NCBI GenBank assembly: GCA_021827245.1
Contig: JAKAWN010000084.1
Location: 1 to 19,053, forward strand
DNA from: Acidobacteriota bacterium
GTDB lineage: Bacteria; Acidobacteriota; Terriglobia; UBA7540
Direction of reading: 5' to 3'
DNA length: 19,053 nucleotides
Position 1 is the first letter of the stretch, and each line of letters begins with the position of its first letter. Below the pieces are notes generated by a model, which was not told the origin of the DNA, ran no database searches, and worked only from the letters and a program-made list of their open reading frames with translations. The translations under genes were made by a program, and so were the position numbers. Positions 1 to 6,597 of this stretch are shown one piece after another.

Positions 1-2
1 TC

Positions 3-83
3 GGCATCATCTATCAGACACTCAAGAACAACTGGGTCTTCGAGGATTTTCCCAACTTTGTTTTGGCCAAGGCCAAAGCTTAA
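3..83 (+). CDS. 3' end of an interrupted gene, possibly a transposase (partial)
   Basis: An open frame enters from the left edge and gives 26 residues, beginning GIIYQTLKNNWVFEDFPNF, before a TAA stop at 81-83. The WVFEDFPNFVLA tail recalls C-termini of transposases (perhaps IS110-like) common in acidobacterial genomes. That is a memory-based resemblance on very few residues, and no catalytic residues are in view. If it is a transposase, the downstream bases up to about 130 would belong to the right end of the element, but no terminal inverted repeat can be tested here. It could be the end of any other protein. Confidence 0.4.
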   Translation, partial: GIIYQTLKNNWVFEDFPNFVLAKAKA

Positions 84-130
84 CAACGACTTCTGCTCGG
101 TTGGAGTAGACAAACATCATAGGAGAAGCA

Positions 131-274
131 ATGGCAGGATTTGAGGCAAACATGGCTGGGAACCCGCATGAGTCGTTACCGGAAAACGGTACAAACCCTG
201 CCACAGAACATCGGGAAAGTGAGACAAATGGGAAAAAAGAATTCTTTTTTTGCAAAACGAACCGGAGAACTTAG
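131..274 (+). CDS. Small ORF of 47 residues with strong ribosome binding site, unknown
   Basis: The ATG at 131 is preceded by AGGAG (121-125) with a five-base spacer, a better start signal than most genes in this window have. The frame gives 47 residues starting MAGFEANMAGNPHESLPENG and ending in a basic KTNRRT tail at TAG 272-274. It is hydrophilic, with no membrane segment or recognised domain. It follows the possible transposase end by 47 bases and overlaps the next tiny frame by one base. It may be a real small protein, an element-associated passenger, or the remnant of a longer gene. The start signal argues for translation, and nothing shows a function. Confidence 0.35.
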   Translation: MAGFEANMAGNPHESLPENGTNPATEHRESETNGKKEFFFCKTNRRT

Positions 275-331
275 TGAAAACAAAGGATCGTGGTGCAAAA
301 ACGAACCGGAACGAACCGAAAAACGAACCTA
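257..331 (+). repeat. Short direct repeats, ACGAACC units
   Basis: The heptamer ACGAACC occurs once near 258-264 and three more times between about 300 and 330, twice within the longer form AAAAACGAACC and once as GGAACGAACCG. The units are irregularly spaced by 8 to 40 bases and fall inside the two tiny frames, encoding the repeated TNR/NEP residues. The even CRISPR spacing is absent. This looks like local slippage-type duplication or a low-complexity charged peptide. Confidence 0.5.
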
Positions 332-357
332 CCGAAGTTGTTGAAAATAAAGCTTAG
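274..357 (+). CDS. Tiny ORF of 27 residues overlapping the previous stop, unknown
   Basis: A GTG at 274-276 shares one base with the TAG of the preceding small frame (TAGTG), and GGAGA (264-268) lies five bases upstream, the layout of translational coupling. The 27-residue product is highly charged and contains KTNRNEPKNEPTE, so it shares the KTNR string with the end of the upstream small protein. The repeat is also visible in DNA as recurring ACGAACC units. It may be a decayed, once longer repeat-containing gene. Its reality rests only on the start signals and the peptide repetition. Confidence 0.22.
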   Translation: MKTKDRGAKTNRNEPKNEPTEVVENKA

Positions 358-480
358 CCAAAAATCTACCACCCGCTGTTCATCCCGGGCAGTTCCGCCC
401 CGTCCCGCCGCCGTTCGCCCCTCGGACAGTGCACTTCCCGCCGATTTATGGTTAAATGTGCGGTCGACCGGAACCAAGCT

Positions 481-2709
481 ATGGGTAGAAAGCCATCATG
501 GGGTTGGAATCGCAAAGACTGGGTCAGCCTGGTGCCATTCGGGCTGAACCAGCGGCACCCGAACGCTTACAAAGACATCCTTGAGGCCATCTGGGAAAAC
601 CGCGACAGCCTCGGCTACGCGTGGCGCATCCTTTCCGACGGCTGCTGCGACGGCTGCGCGCTGGGTACCAAGGGGATGCGCGACTGGACCATGCACGGCG
701 TCCACTTGTGCGCCGTACGCCTGCGCCTGCTGCGGCTGAACACCATGCACGCCATGGACTGGCGCGTGCTGGAAGACGTTTCGCCGCTGCTCGATCAGCG
801 GGAGCGCGACTTGCGCCGGCTGGGCCGGCTGGCAGTTCCCATGGTACGCCAGAGGGGCGAAAAGGGCTTCCGGCGCGTCAGCTGGGAGCAGGCTATTGCC
901 GAGATTGCCGACAAGCTGCGCCAGACCGATCCCCGCGGCCTGGCCTGGTACCTGACTTCCCGGGGGCTGACGAACGAGGCTTATTACGCCCACCAGAAAG
1001 TCGCACGCTTTATCGGCACCAACCACATCGACACCAGCGCGCGCATCTGCCACGCTCCCAGCACATTGGCGCTGAAGGCGACCGTGGGCTGGGCGGCCAC
1101 CACCTGCAGTTACGATGATTGGATGGGCAGTGACCTGGTGGTTTTTGTGGGAACCAATGTGGCCAACAACCAGCCTGTGGCCATCAAGTATCTCCACTAC
1201 GCCAAGAAGGAAGGGACCAAGGTCTTCTTGGTCAATCCCTATCGCGAGCCTGGCATGGAACGCTATTGGGTGCCTTCCGTGGTTGAAAGCGCACTGTTCG
1301 GAACACGCATCGCGGACGACTTTTTCCAGGTGCTCCCCGGCGGCGACATTCCTTTCTTCTACGGCGTGCTCAAACATTTGATTGAGAACAACTGGCTCGA
1401 CCGTGACTTTATTGACGAGCGGACTACCGGCTGGCGGGCTCTCGAAATCAAAACGCGGCGCTTGCCATGGGAAGAGCTGGAACGCGGTTCGGGACTTGGG
1501 CGGGGCGACATGCTGCGGTTTGCACAAGCTTTCGGCAAGGCTCACAGCGCTGTTTTCGTCTGGAGCATGGGTGTCACGCACCACAGCTTTGGCAGTGACA
1601 ACGTGCGCGCCATCGTGAATCTGCAACTAGCGCGCGGCAACGTGGGCCGTCCTCACACCGGCCTGATGCCGATCCGCGGCCACAGCGGCGTGCAGGGCGG
1701 CGCCGAAATGGGAGCCATGCCCAGCGCGTACGTGATGGGATTTCCGGTAAACGAGGAGAACGCCCAACGCTTTGCGTCACGGGAGGTCTGGGGTTTCAAG
1801 CCGCCAGCGTGGAGGGGCATGGGCGCGGCAGAAATGGTGCTGGGCGCCGAACGCGGCGAAATCGACATGCTGTGGCAGAGTGGCGGCAACTTTCTTGATA
1901 CCCTCCCCGAACCCGACCGCATTCATGACGCTCTCGCTCGCCTGCGGCTGCGGGTCCACCAGGATATTGTGGTGAATCCCACCATGCTGGTCGATCCCGG
2001 AGAAACGGTGGTCCTGCTGCCCGCGCGCAACCGCTATGAGCAGCGAGGCGGCGGGACCGAAACCAGCACCGAGCGCCGCGTGATCTATAGCCCGGAAATT
2101 CCCGGGCCACGCCCCGGCGAAGCACGCGACGAGTGGGAAATTCCGGTTCTGCTGGCGCGACACCTTGATCCCGAGGGCGCCGCAAAGGCCTTCCCGTGGA
2201 AGCACACGGCGGATATCCGCGCGGAAATTGATCGCATCTGCCCCACCTATCGTGGCGTCGGGAAGCTTCGGCAGAAAGGCGACAGCTTCCAGTACGGAGG
2301 GCCGCGCCTGCTGGCCGACAGCTTTGCAACCTCCAGCGGCAAAGGGCACTTTTCCGCCATCGATCTGCCGCGTGCGAGCATTCCCAAAGGGAAATTCCTG
2401 CTGAGCACGCGCCGCGGAAAACAGTTCAACAGTATCGTGCATACGGACTCGGACCCGCTGACCGGCGCGCAACGCGATGACGTGATCATGGCGGCCGAGG
2501 ACGCGGCGCAACTGGGGCTTCATCCTGGCGATCCGGTCGTGCTCCGGAACGAGCATGGGCGGTTTCGCGGGCGGGTCCGGGTGGACCGTATCAAGCCGGG
2601 AAGCCTGCAGGTTCACTGGCCGGAAGGCAACGTGCTGATCCCTTCCGGCCGGCTTGACGAGAGCGGCGTGCCGGACTACAACGCGCTGGTGCGGGTTTCG
2701 CGGGGGTAG
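481..2709 (+). CDS. Molybdopterin oxidoreductase, FdhA/YdeP-like (formate dehydrogenase alpha family)
   Basis: The 742-residue product belongs to the bis-MGD molybdoenzyme superfamily, closest in style to the FdhF/YdeP group; the true substrate is unknown. An N-terminal SDGCCDGCALG segment (C55, C56, C59) and C77 form a likely Fe-S motif. Residues 188-195, RICHAPST, place C190 where formate dehydrogenases carry the Sec/Cys ligand to molybdenum, followed by a standard molybdopterin body. A C-terminal dinucleotide-binding domain runs from about 637 to the end, including STRRGKQFNS. The start at 481 is preferred because MGRKPSWGWNRKDW is where this family normally begins. An in-frame ATG at 448 would add 11 atypical residues, and neither start has a clear ribosome site. 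No electron-transfer or membrane subunit is adjacent, so it is probably a soluble stand-alone enzyme. It converges with a MobB-like gene 68 bases downstream. Confidence 0.9.
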   Translation: MGRKPSWGWNRKDWVSLVPFGLNQRHPNAYKDILEAIWENRDSLGYAWRILSDGCCDGCALGTKGMRDWTMHGVHLCAVRLRLLRLNTMHAMDWRVLEDVSPLLDQRERDLRRLGRLAVPMVRQRGEKGFRRVSWEQAIAEIADKLRQTDPRGLAWYLTSRGLTNEAYYAHQKVARFIGTNHIDTSARICHAPSTLALKATVGWAATTCSYDDWMGSDLVVFVGTNVANNQPVAIKYLHYAKKEGTKVFLVNPYREPGMERYWVPSVVESALFGTRIADDFFQVLPGGDIPFFYGVLKHLIENNWLDRDFIDERTTGWRALEIKTRRLPWEELERGSGLGRGDMLRFAQAFGKAHSAVFVWSMGVTHHSFGSDNVRAIVNLQLARGNVGRPHTGLMPIRGHSGVQGGAEMGAMPSAYVMGFPVNEENAQRFASREVWGFKPPAWRGMGAAEMVLGAERGEIDMLWQSGGNFLDTLPEPDRIHDALARLRLRVHQDIVVNPTMLVDPGETVVLLPARNRYEQRGGGTETSTERRVIYSPEIPGPRPGEARDEWEIPVLLARHLDPEGAAKAFPWKHTADIRAEIDRICPTYRGVGKLRQKGDSFQYGGPRLLADSFATSSGKGHFSAIDLPRASIPKGKFLLSTRRGKQFNSIVHTDSDPLTGAQRDDVIMAAEDAAQLGLHPGDPVVLRNEHGRFRGRVRVDRIKPGSLQVHWPEGNVLIPSGRLDESGVPDYNALVRVSRG

Positions 2710-2777
2710 AGACTGCTAGGCTACAAATGCCGAGAGAACGGCCATCCGAGAGGGTCATTCGTGAACTCCACCCATTC

Positions 2778-3386
2778 TCAGCAAAGGCCGAGCCGTCGCC
2801 GGACGAAACGGGTGAGATCCTCGCTGGCATATTCGGGCGGCACAACAGGGAAGACGGGCTTGCTCTTGAGAGTCCTGGCATTAACTTCCGGCCAAGGATG
2901 AGCGCCCCCGGAAGAACCTATTGTGACCAAAGCGTCCGCGCGTTTGAGGTACGTTTGGGCCGATGTTTTGAAATCGCGCTGCGAACGGTCGAGAACGAAA
3001 AGATAAAGAGCCGGGTCGAGAAGGCTTAGAATGCTGTTGCTCTCAATCATGACCCACTTTTCCGACTGCAGAGCCCGCATCAGGGCGGGAAAAGCGCGCT
3101 TGAGACCGCCGTGGCGCACCCTGAGCCAGAAAGACCGCCGAGCGCCAGCATGGAGGAATCGCCGCGTATCGCCACGCCCTTTGTGCTCCCGTTCCTCCGT
3201 CAAGATAAATCCGTGCTCGCCCGGATCGCACGAACACGGCTCTCCGTTGAGCGAGCAAACGCCATGGCCGTATTGCGTGATCTTGACGGCGGCCCACTCC
3301 GGCGGCCTGATGCTGCGAATCAGCTCCGCCATAACTGAAGTCTTGCCGATATTGCGAGAGTGACCTCCAATGACAACAACCGCCAT
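2778..3386 (-). CDS. MobB-like P-loop NTPase, probable molybdenum-cofactor related protein
   Basis: The 202-residue protein opens with a beta strand and a P-loop of the GxxxxxGKT form (GGHSRNIGKTS, residues 7-17), the arrangement used by dethiobiotin synthetase and MobB-like proteins. A WVMIESNS segment (111-118) sits where a Walker B-type acidic residue is expected, and LYLFVLD follows as the next core strand. A compact cysteine group at 44, 51 and 53 (CSLNGEPCSC) is unusual and might bind metal. The start is supported by AAGGGAG about eight bases upstream of the ATG. It is the last gene of the rsmG-parA-parB-bactofilin row, after a 197-base gap, and faces the molybdoenzyme gene tail to tail. 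A role in molybdopterin dinucleotide formation or delivery is inferred; another NTPase role is possible. Confidence 0.65.
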   Translation of the reverse strand: MAVVVIGGHSRNIGKTSVMAELIRSIRPPEWAAVKITQYGHGVCSLNGEPCSCDPGEHGFILTEEREHKGRGDTRRFLHAGARRSFWLRVRHGGLKRAFPALMRALQSEKWVMIESNSILSLLDPALYLFVLDRSQRDFKTSAQTYLKRADALVTIGSSGGAHPWPEVNARTLKSKPVFPVVPPEYASEDLTRFVRRRLGLC

Positions 3387-3583
3387 GCCGAAAGCTCCCT
3401 TGGATCGATGAAGAAGCTGAATCGCCGAACGCTGCCCCTGCTCGCTGTGCAGGTTTCCGATTCAGTTTAGACCAACGATGAAGGCTGCAATCAGTGGAAC
3501 GTGCGAGCTTGGTAAACCGGAGTGATGGCCCTGGAGCAAAGCGGGTTTGGTTTAAGACTCTGACAGGAATTAGTGCGACTTGG

Positions 3584-4003
3584 CTAAACCTCCTGCGCCG
3601 CTTCCACCGACTCGTTCGCTGGCACACGATCGGGCATGTGGCATTGCCCATCAAAATAGCCACCTGGCTCCAGGATGAGCGAGGGCGCGTAGATGTCTCC
3701 AAGTACAACGCCCTTGGCCTTGATCTCAACTTTCTCACTAGCATGGACCGTTCCTTTGATTTTGCCGGCCACGCTGACGAACTTGGAATGAATCTCCCCT
3801 TCCATCTCGCCCTGCTCCGCAATAACCAGCGCCCCGGCACAATGAACCTCGCCTTTGAAGTGGGTGTTCAGCCGTACAATTCCAGAAGAGGCAGTCATCT
3901 TGCCTTCAAACTCAAGACCCGGCTCGAGCAGCCCGACAAACTCCTGATCGGCAAGATGGGCCGGGGAGCTTGTCCGGAACAGTTCGCGCAACCTTGAGGC
4001 CAT
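3584..4003 (-). CDS. Bactofilin (polymer-forming cytoskeletal protein)
   Basis: The 139-residue product has the bactofilin (DUF583) layout: a short N-terminal tail of about 25 residues, then a run of short beta strands with turn glycines (FKGEVHCAGALVIAEQGEMEG, then IKGTVHASEKVEIKAKGVVLGDI). This builds the right-handed beta helix that polymerises without nucleotide. A short acidic C-terminal tail ends in EAAQEV. The start is fixed by a perfect AAGGAGG (4009-4015 on the opposite strand) five bases before the ATG at 4003. An in-frame ATG six codons upstream would lie on the far side of that site and is rejected. It sits 78 bases after parB and probably in the same transcript. Bactofilins scaffold polar complexes, stalks or cell-wall enzymes, and in Myxococcus they organise ParABS. 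Confidence 0.85.
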   Translation of the reverse strand: MASRLRELFRTSSPAHLADQEFVGLLEPGLEFEGKMTASSGIVRLNTHFKGEVHCAGALVIAEQGEMEGEIHSKFVSVAGKIKGTVHASEKVEIKAKGVVLGDIYAPSLILEPGGYFDGQCHMPDRVPANESVEAAQEV

Positions 4004-4008
4004 TACGT

Positions 4009-4015
4009 CCTCCTT
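4009..4015 (-). promoter_or_regulatory. Ribosome binding site that decides the bactofilin start
   Basis: AAGGAGG on the minus strand, five bases before the ATG at 4003. It would lie inside the coding region if the earlier in-frame ATG at 4021 were used, so it identifies 4003 as the real start. Confidence 0.75.
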
Positions 4016-4081
4016 CAACAATGATGATTCTCTCGGTCACATGGTATCAAGTTAGGAAATACATAATATCTTATCATGCGC

Positions 4082-4933
4082 CTAATCATGAATTATCCGT
4101 TCATAAATACGGGTCAAATCTTCCGAAGAAAAATAGCTGATTTCGATCTTCCCCCGCCGCTCGTTTCCAACCATTTTTACCCGAGTTCCGAGTGCACGCT
4201 CAAGCTGAAGGACAGCCGCCCGAATGTTGGGGTCAACTTTCGGACCGGGCTTCGGGTCTTGCTTCTCCTTGCCACGCGGTCGCGGAGCAACGAGTTTTTC
4301 CAGGCTTCGAACCGAAAGGCCTTGATCAACAACCATAGCCGCGAGCCTTTCCTGCGCTTGTGCTGAATTGGCAGCTAAGAGTGCACGAGCGTGGCCGGCG
4401 GAAATCTTCTCTTCCTTTAGGAGGTTCTGGACTGCTGGTGCAAGTCCCAGCAGCCGCAGTGTGTTGGTGACTGTCGAGCGGTCGATGCCCAGGCGTTCAG
4501 CAATTTGCTCGTGCGTAAGGTGGAATTGCTGCTGGAGCCGATCGTAGGCCCGCGCCACCTCAATAGGGTTAAGTGCTTCGCGAAGAAGGTTTTCGGCAAG
4601 GGCCATCTCCAGCGCCTCAGTATCGTCAGTATCGCGGATGATGGCCGGCACCTTCTCAAGCCCAGCCTTTCCAGCCGCTCGCCATCGGCGTTCGCCGGCG
4701 ACGAGTTGATAGCGCTCCCCGAATGGGCGAATCAGGATCGGCTGCAACAGTCCATTAGATCGGATGGAGCTGGCGAGCTCTTCTAGACCGTCCTCCAGCA
4801 ATTCAATCCGGGGTTGGAATGGATTCGGGTCAATGAGATTCAGCGGAATCTGTTCAAGGCCCGCAGCCGTGGGCGGAACTTCGTTTTCGCCCAGTAATGC
4901 GTTAAGTCCGCGTCCCAGCGCCTTTCTGGTCAT
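4082..4933 (-). CDS. parB: Chromosome-partitioning protein ParB
   Basis: ParB binds parS DNA and acts as a CTP-dependent sliding clamp that loads around the origin region. The 283-residue protein is of usual length. It has an N-terminal ParA-stimulating peptide (RKALGRGLNALLG, 3-15), the ParB/Srx CTPase domain with GERRWRAA (80-87) and ENLLRE (114-119), and a helix-turn-helix around 139-162 (LTHEQIAERLGIDRSTV). A C-terminal dimerisation region follows a Pro/Lys-rich linker. The start lies inside the end of parA, giving a 32-base overlap, with AAAGAGG nine bases upstream. Translation is therefore likely coupled to ParA. Its targets are present nearby as two perfect parS sites. Confidence 0.95.
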   Translation of the reverse strand: MTRKALGRGLNALLGENEVPPTAAGLEQIPLNLIDPNPFQPRIELLEDGLEELASSIRSNGLLQPILIRPFGERYQLVAGERRWRAAGKAGLEKVPAIIRDTDDTEALEMALAENLLREALNPIEVARAYDRLQQQFHLTHEQIAERLGIDRSTVTNTLRLLGLAPAVQNLLKEEKISAGHARALLAANSAQAQERLAAMVVDQGLSVRSLEKLVAPRPRGKEKQDPKPGPKVDPNIRAAVLQLERALGTRVKMVGNERRGKIEISYFSSEDLTRIYERIIHD

Positions 4934-5687
4934 TGTTTATAACCTCTTTAGCAAGTGTAAGATAGCTTTCTGAACCGCGGCAGTCTGGGTCATATAGAAT
5001 GACAGGTTTCCCGTAGCTCGGGGCCTCTGCCAGGCGGACGTTTCTGGGGATCATCGTATCGAAGACTTGATCTCCAAAGAAGTCCTTCAGGTCGTCCCGA
5101 ACCTGATGGGAAAGGTTGGTCCTCTCGTCGAACATTGTCAGCAGGATACCTTCAATGGCAAGTTTGGGATTGTGCGCCCTCCTTACGCGTATTAGCGTAT
5201 CGAGCAACTCCGAAACCCCCTCCAGAGCAAAATACTCGCATTGGATAGGAACCAGAACTGAATCAGCGGCCACGAGAGCGTTCAGAGTGAGCAAATCCAG
5301 CGCTGGAGGGCAGTCGAGCAAGGTGTAGTTGAAGCGGTCACGGATAGGTGCGAGCTTTTCTCGAAGAACCTGCTCGCGTTCCGGCCTTCCCACAAGTTCA
5401 ACGTTTGCGCCAACCAGATTTTTGTCAGAAGGAACTATCTGCAGGCCTTCAGTCGGTCCCGAAAGAATGAGTTCGCTCAGGGGGGTGTTATGAATCATCG
5501 CATGGTAAAGTGACCGGCGGGAAGGGTCCTTGGGAAAGCCAAAGCCACTGGTCGTATTCCCCTGCGGGTCACAGTCTACCACAAGGGTCCACATGTCCTG
5601 AGTGGCGAGCGCCGCAGCAAGGTTGATGGCAGTCGTTGTCTTGCCGACGCCGCCTTTCTGGTTGGCAATTGCGATGACACGTCCCAT
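4902..5687 (-). CDS. parA: Chromosome-partitioning ATPase ParA (Soj)
   Basis: The 261-residue product is a Walker-type ATPase of the ParA/Soj class, which binds DNA as an ATP dimer and segregates ParB-parS complexes. It has a deviant Walker A KGGVGKTTT with the signature lysine (11-19), the switch I region DCDPQGN (38-44), Walker B YTLLDCPP (121-128), and the late motif VRLAEAPSYGKP. There is no N-terminal DNA-binding extension, so it is of the short chromosomal type. It lies 140 bases after rsmG with a parS site in between, and overlaps parB by 32 bases. No strong ribosome site is seen. A weak extended -10 promoter (AGGCAA complement at 5741-5746, TAGTTT at 5718-5723) could give local transcription. 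Confidence 0.95.
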   Translation of the reverse strand: MGRVIAIANQKGGVGKTTTAINLAAALATQDMWTLVVDCDPQGNTTSGFGFPKDPSRRSLYHAMIHNTPLSELILSGPTEGLQIVPSDKNLVGANVELVGRPEREQVLREKLAPIRDRFNYTLLDCPPALDLLTLNALVAADSVLVPIQCEYFALEGVSELLDTLIRVRRAHNPKLAIEGILLTMFDERTNLSHQVRDDLKDFFGDQVFDTMIPRNVRLAEAPSYGKPVILYDPDCRGSESYLTLAKEVINNDQKGAGTRT

Positions 5688-5758
5688 AATGTTTTCAGCC
5701 GGCCCGAGGAAGATGTGAAACTATCAGAACTGCGCCTGTTAGGCAAGTTCAAATCGGA

Positions 5759-5774
5759 TGTTTCACGTGAAACA
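5759..5774. promoter_or_regulatory. parS centromere site 1
   Basis: TGTTTCACGTGAAACA is the exact 16-base consensus bound by chromosomal ParB. Here it extends to a 20-base perfect palindrome (5757-5776, flanked by GA and TC). It sits in the rsmG-parA intergenic region, as at many bacterial origins. Confidence 0.97.
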
Positions 5775-5827
5775 TCTGCACATAACGCCCCGCATCAATA
5801 CGAGGCAAATTACTGATAAAACATAGC

Positions 5828-6469
5828 TTATTCCGAGACACCATCCCTCGCTCTGCCAGCCAGAATCTCCCTCTCTTGGCTGAGCGGTATTGCCACCGGG
5901 TCGAGCCATTGAAGGTGCGGGTTGGCAGATTGGACTTCCTTGGCCTGATGGCGCCCAATCCAGAGGCAGAACCACCCGCCGGGTTTCAACAATCGCGTTG
6001 CCGCGGACACCATGGACTCGATCCCACCAACTGCCCGCACAGTAACGATATCAAATGAATTTGGCCTTTCAATGGCACAAAACTCAAGTAATCTGCTGCC
6101 TACAACGCTCACAGAAGGCAGACCACACGTTCTTGCAACCTCCTTCAAGAAGGCTCGCTTCTTGGCAATGGGCTCAAGTAGAACGACTTCAAGCTCAGAC
6201 GCCATCAGTTTAAGGGCAAGGCCGGGAAAGCCAGCGCCGCTGCCGATATCCAATAGGCGACCGGTCAAGGATACAACCCTCGAAAGGAGCAGACTCTCGC
6301 CAAAGTGCCTCGTGATACATTCCTCGGGCGTGCGGATCGACGTCAGGTTGATTTTCTGGTTCCAACGAAGAAGTAGGCCTAGATATTGCACGAGGTTGTC
6401 AATCTGGCCGTCCGATAGCTCAACGTCGAACGGGGCAAGCAGCTGCCGCACAGTATTCCTGGTGAGCAT
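5828..6469 (-). CDS. rsmG: 16S rRNA (guanine-N7) methyltransferase RsmG
   Basis: RsmG (GidB) methylates G527 of 16S rRNA using S-adenosylmethionine. The 213-residue protein has the usual length and family marks: WNQKINLT (36-43), RHFGESLLL (54-62), the SAM-binding loop DIGSGAGFPG (74-83) and the late VTVRAVGG strand. It is the first gene of the parAB row, which is typical, but mnmG (gidA), its usual upstream partner, is absent from the 870 bases upstream. No Shine-Dalgarno precedes the ATG at 6469. A strong promoter ends only eight bases upstream, which fits a leaderless or almost leaderless message. Confidence 0.93.
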   Translation of the reverse strand: MLTRNTVRQLLAPFDVELSDGQIDNLVQYLGLLLRWNQKINLTSIRTPEECITRHFGESLLLSRVVSLTGRLLDIGSGAGFPGLALKLMASELEVVLLEPIAKKRAFLKEVARTCGLPSVSVVGSRLLEFCAIERPNSFDIVTVRAVGGIESMVSAATRLLKPGGWFCLWIGRHQAKEVQSANPHLQWLDPVAIPLSQEREILAGRARDGVSE

Positions 6470-6477
6470 CGAGGGAT

Positions 6478-6506
6478 ATTGTAAGGTACGCTGAGTACTC
6501 TGGCAA
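6478..6506 (-). promoter_or_regulatory. Sigma-70 type promoter of the rsmG-parAB row
   Basis: Reading the minus strand, TTGCCA (6506-6501) is separated by exactly 17 bases from TACAAT (6483-6478); each hexamer matches five of six consensus positions. Only eight bases separate the -10 box from the rsmG ATG, so transcription would start at about the first or second base before the codon. Promoter quality is seen directly; activity is inferred. Confidence 0.6.
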
Positions 6507-6581
6507 ATCTCTAGCTTGCGCCGAAGGGTAATCCATCAGCACACGCGCATCTCGCAATCAAACTTTTCCTACCTGCAGCGA

Positions 6582-6597
6582 TGTTTCACGTGAAACA
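6582..6597. promoter_or_regulatory. parS centromere site 2
   Basis: A second exact TGTTTCACGTGAAACA, extended by A and T to an 18-base perfect palindrome. It lies about 75 bases behind the rsmG promoter and 823 bases from site 1. Two sites in under 1 kb fit a compact ParB nucleation zone. Confidence 0.97.

Noticed and set aside
257..331. Repeats considered as a CRISPR array
   Set aside because: Units are only 7-11 bases and spacing is irregular; no array-like spacers or cas genes are present.
496..1626. 376-codon frame on the minus strand within the molybdoenzyme gene
   Set aside because: It is the antisense shadow of a gene with clear motifs; its own product shows none.
1777..2616. 279-codon minus-strand frame within the molybdoenzyme gene
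   Set aside because: Another antisense shadow in high-GC coding DNA, with no recognisable domain.
3043..3840. 265-codon minus-strand frame spanning the MobB-like and bactofilin genes
   Set aside because: It overlaps two genes with convincing motifs and ribosome sites in other frames; its product is Arg/Ser-rich.
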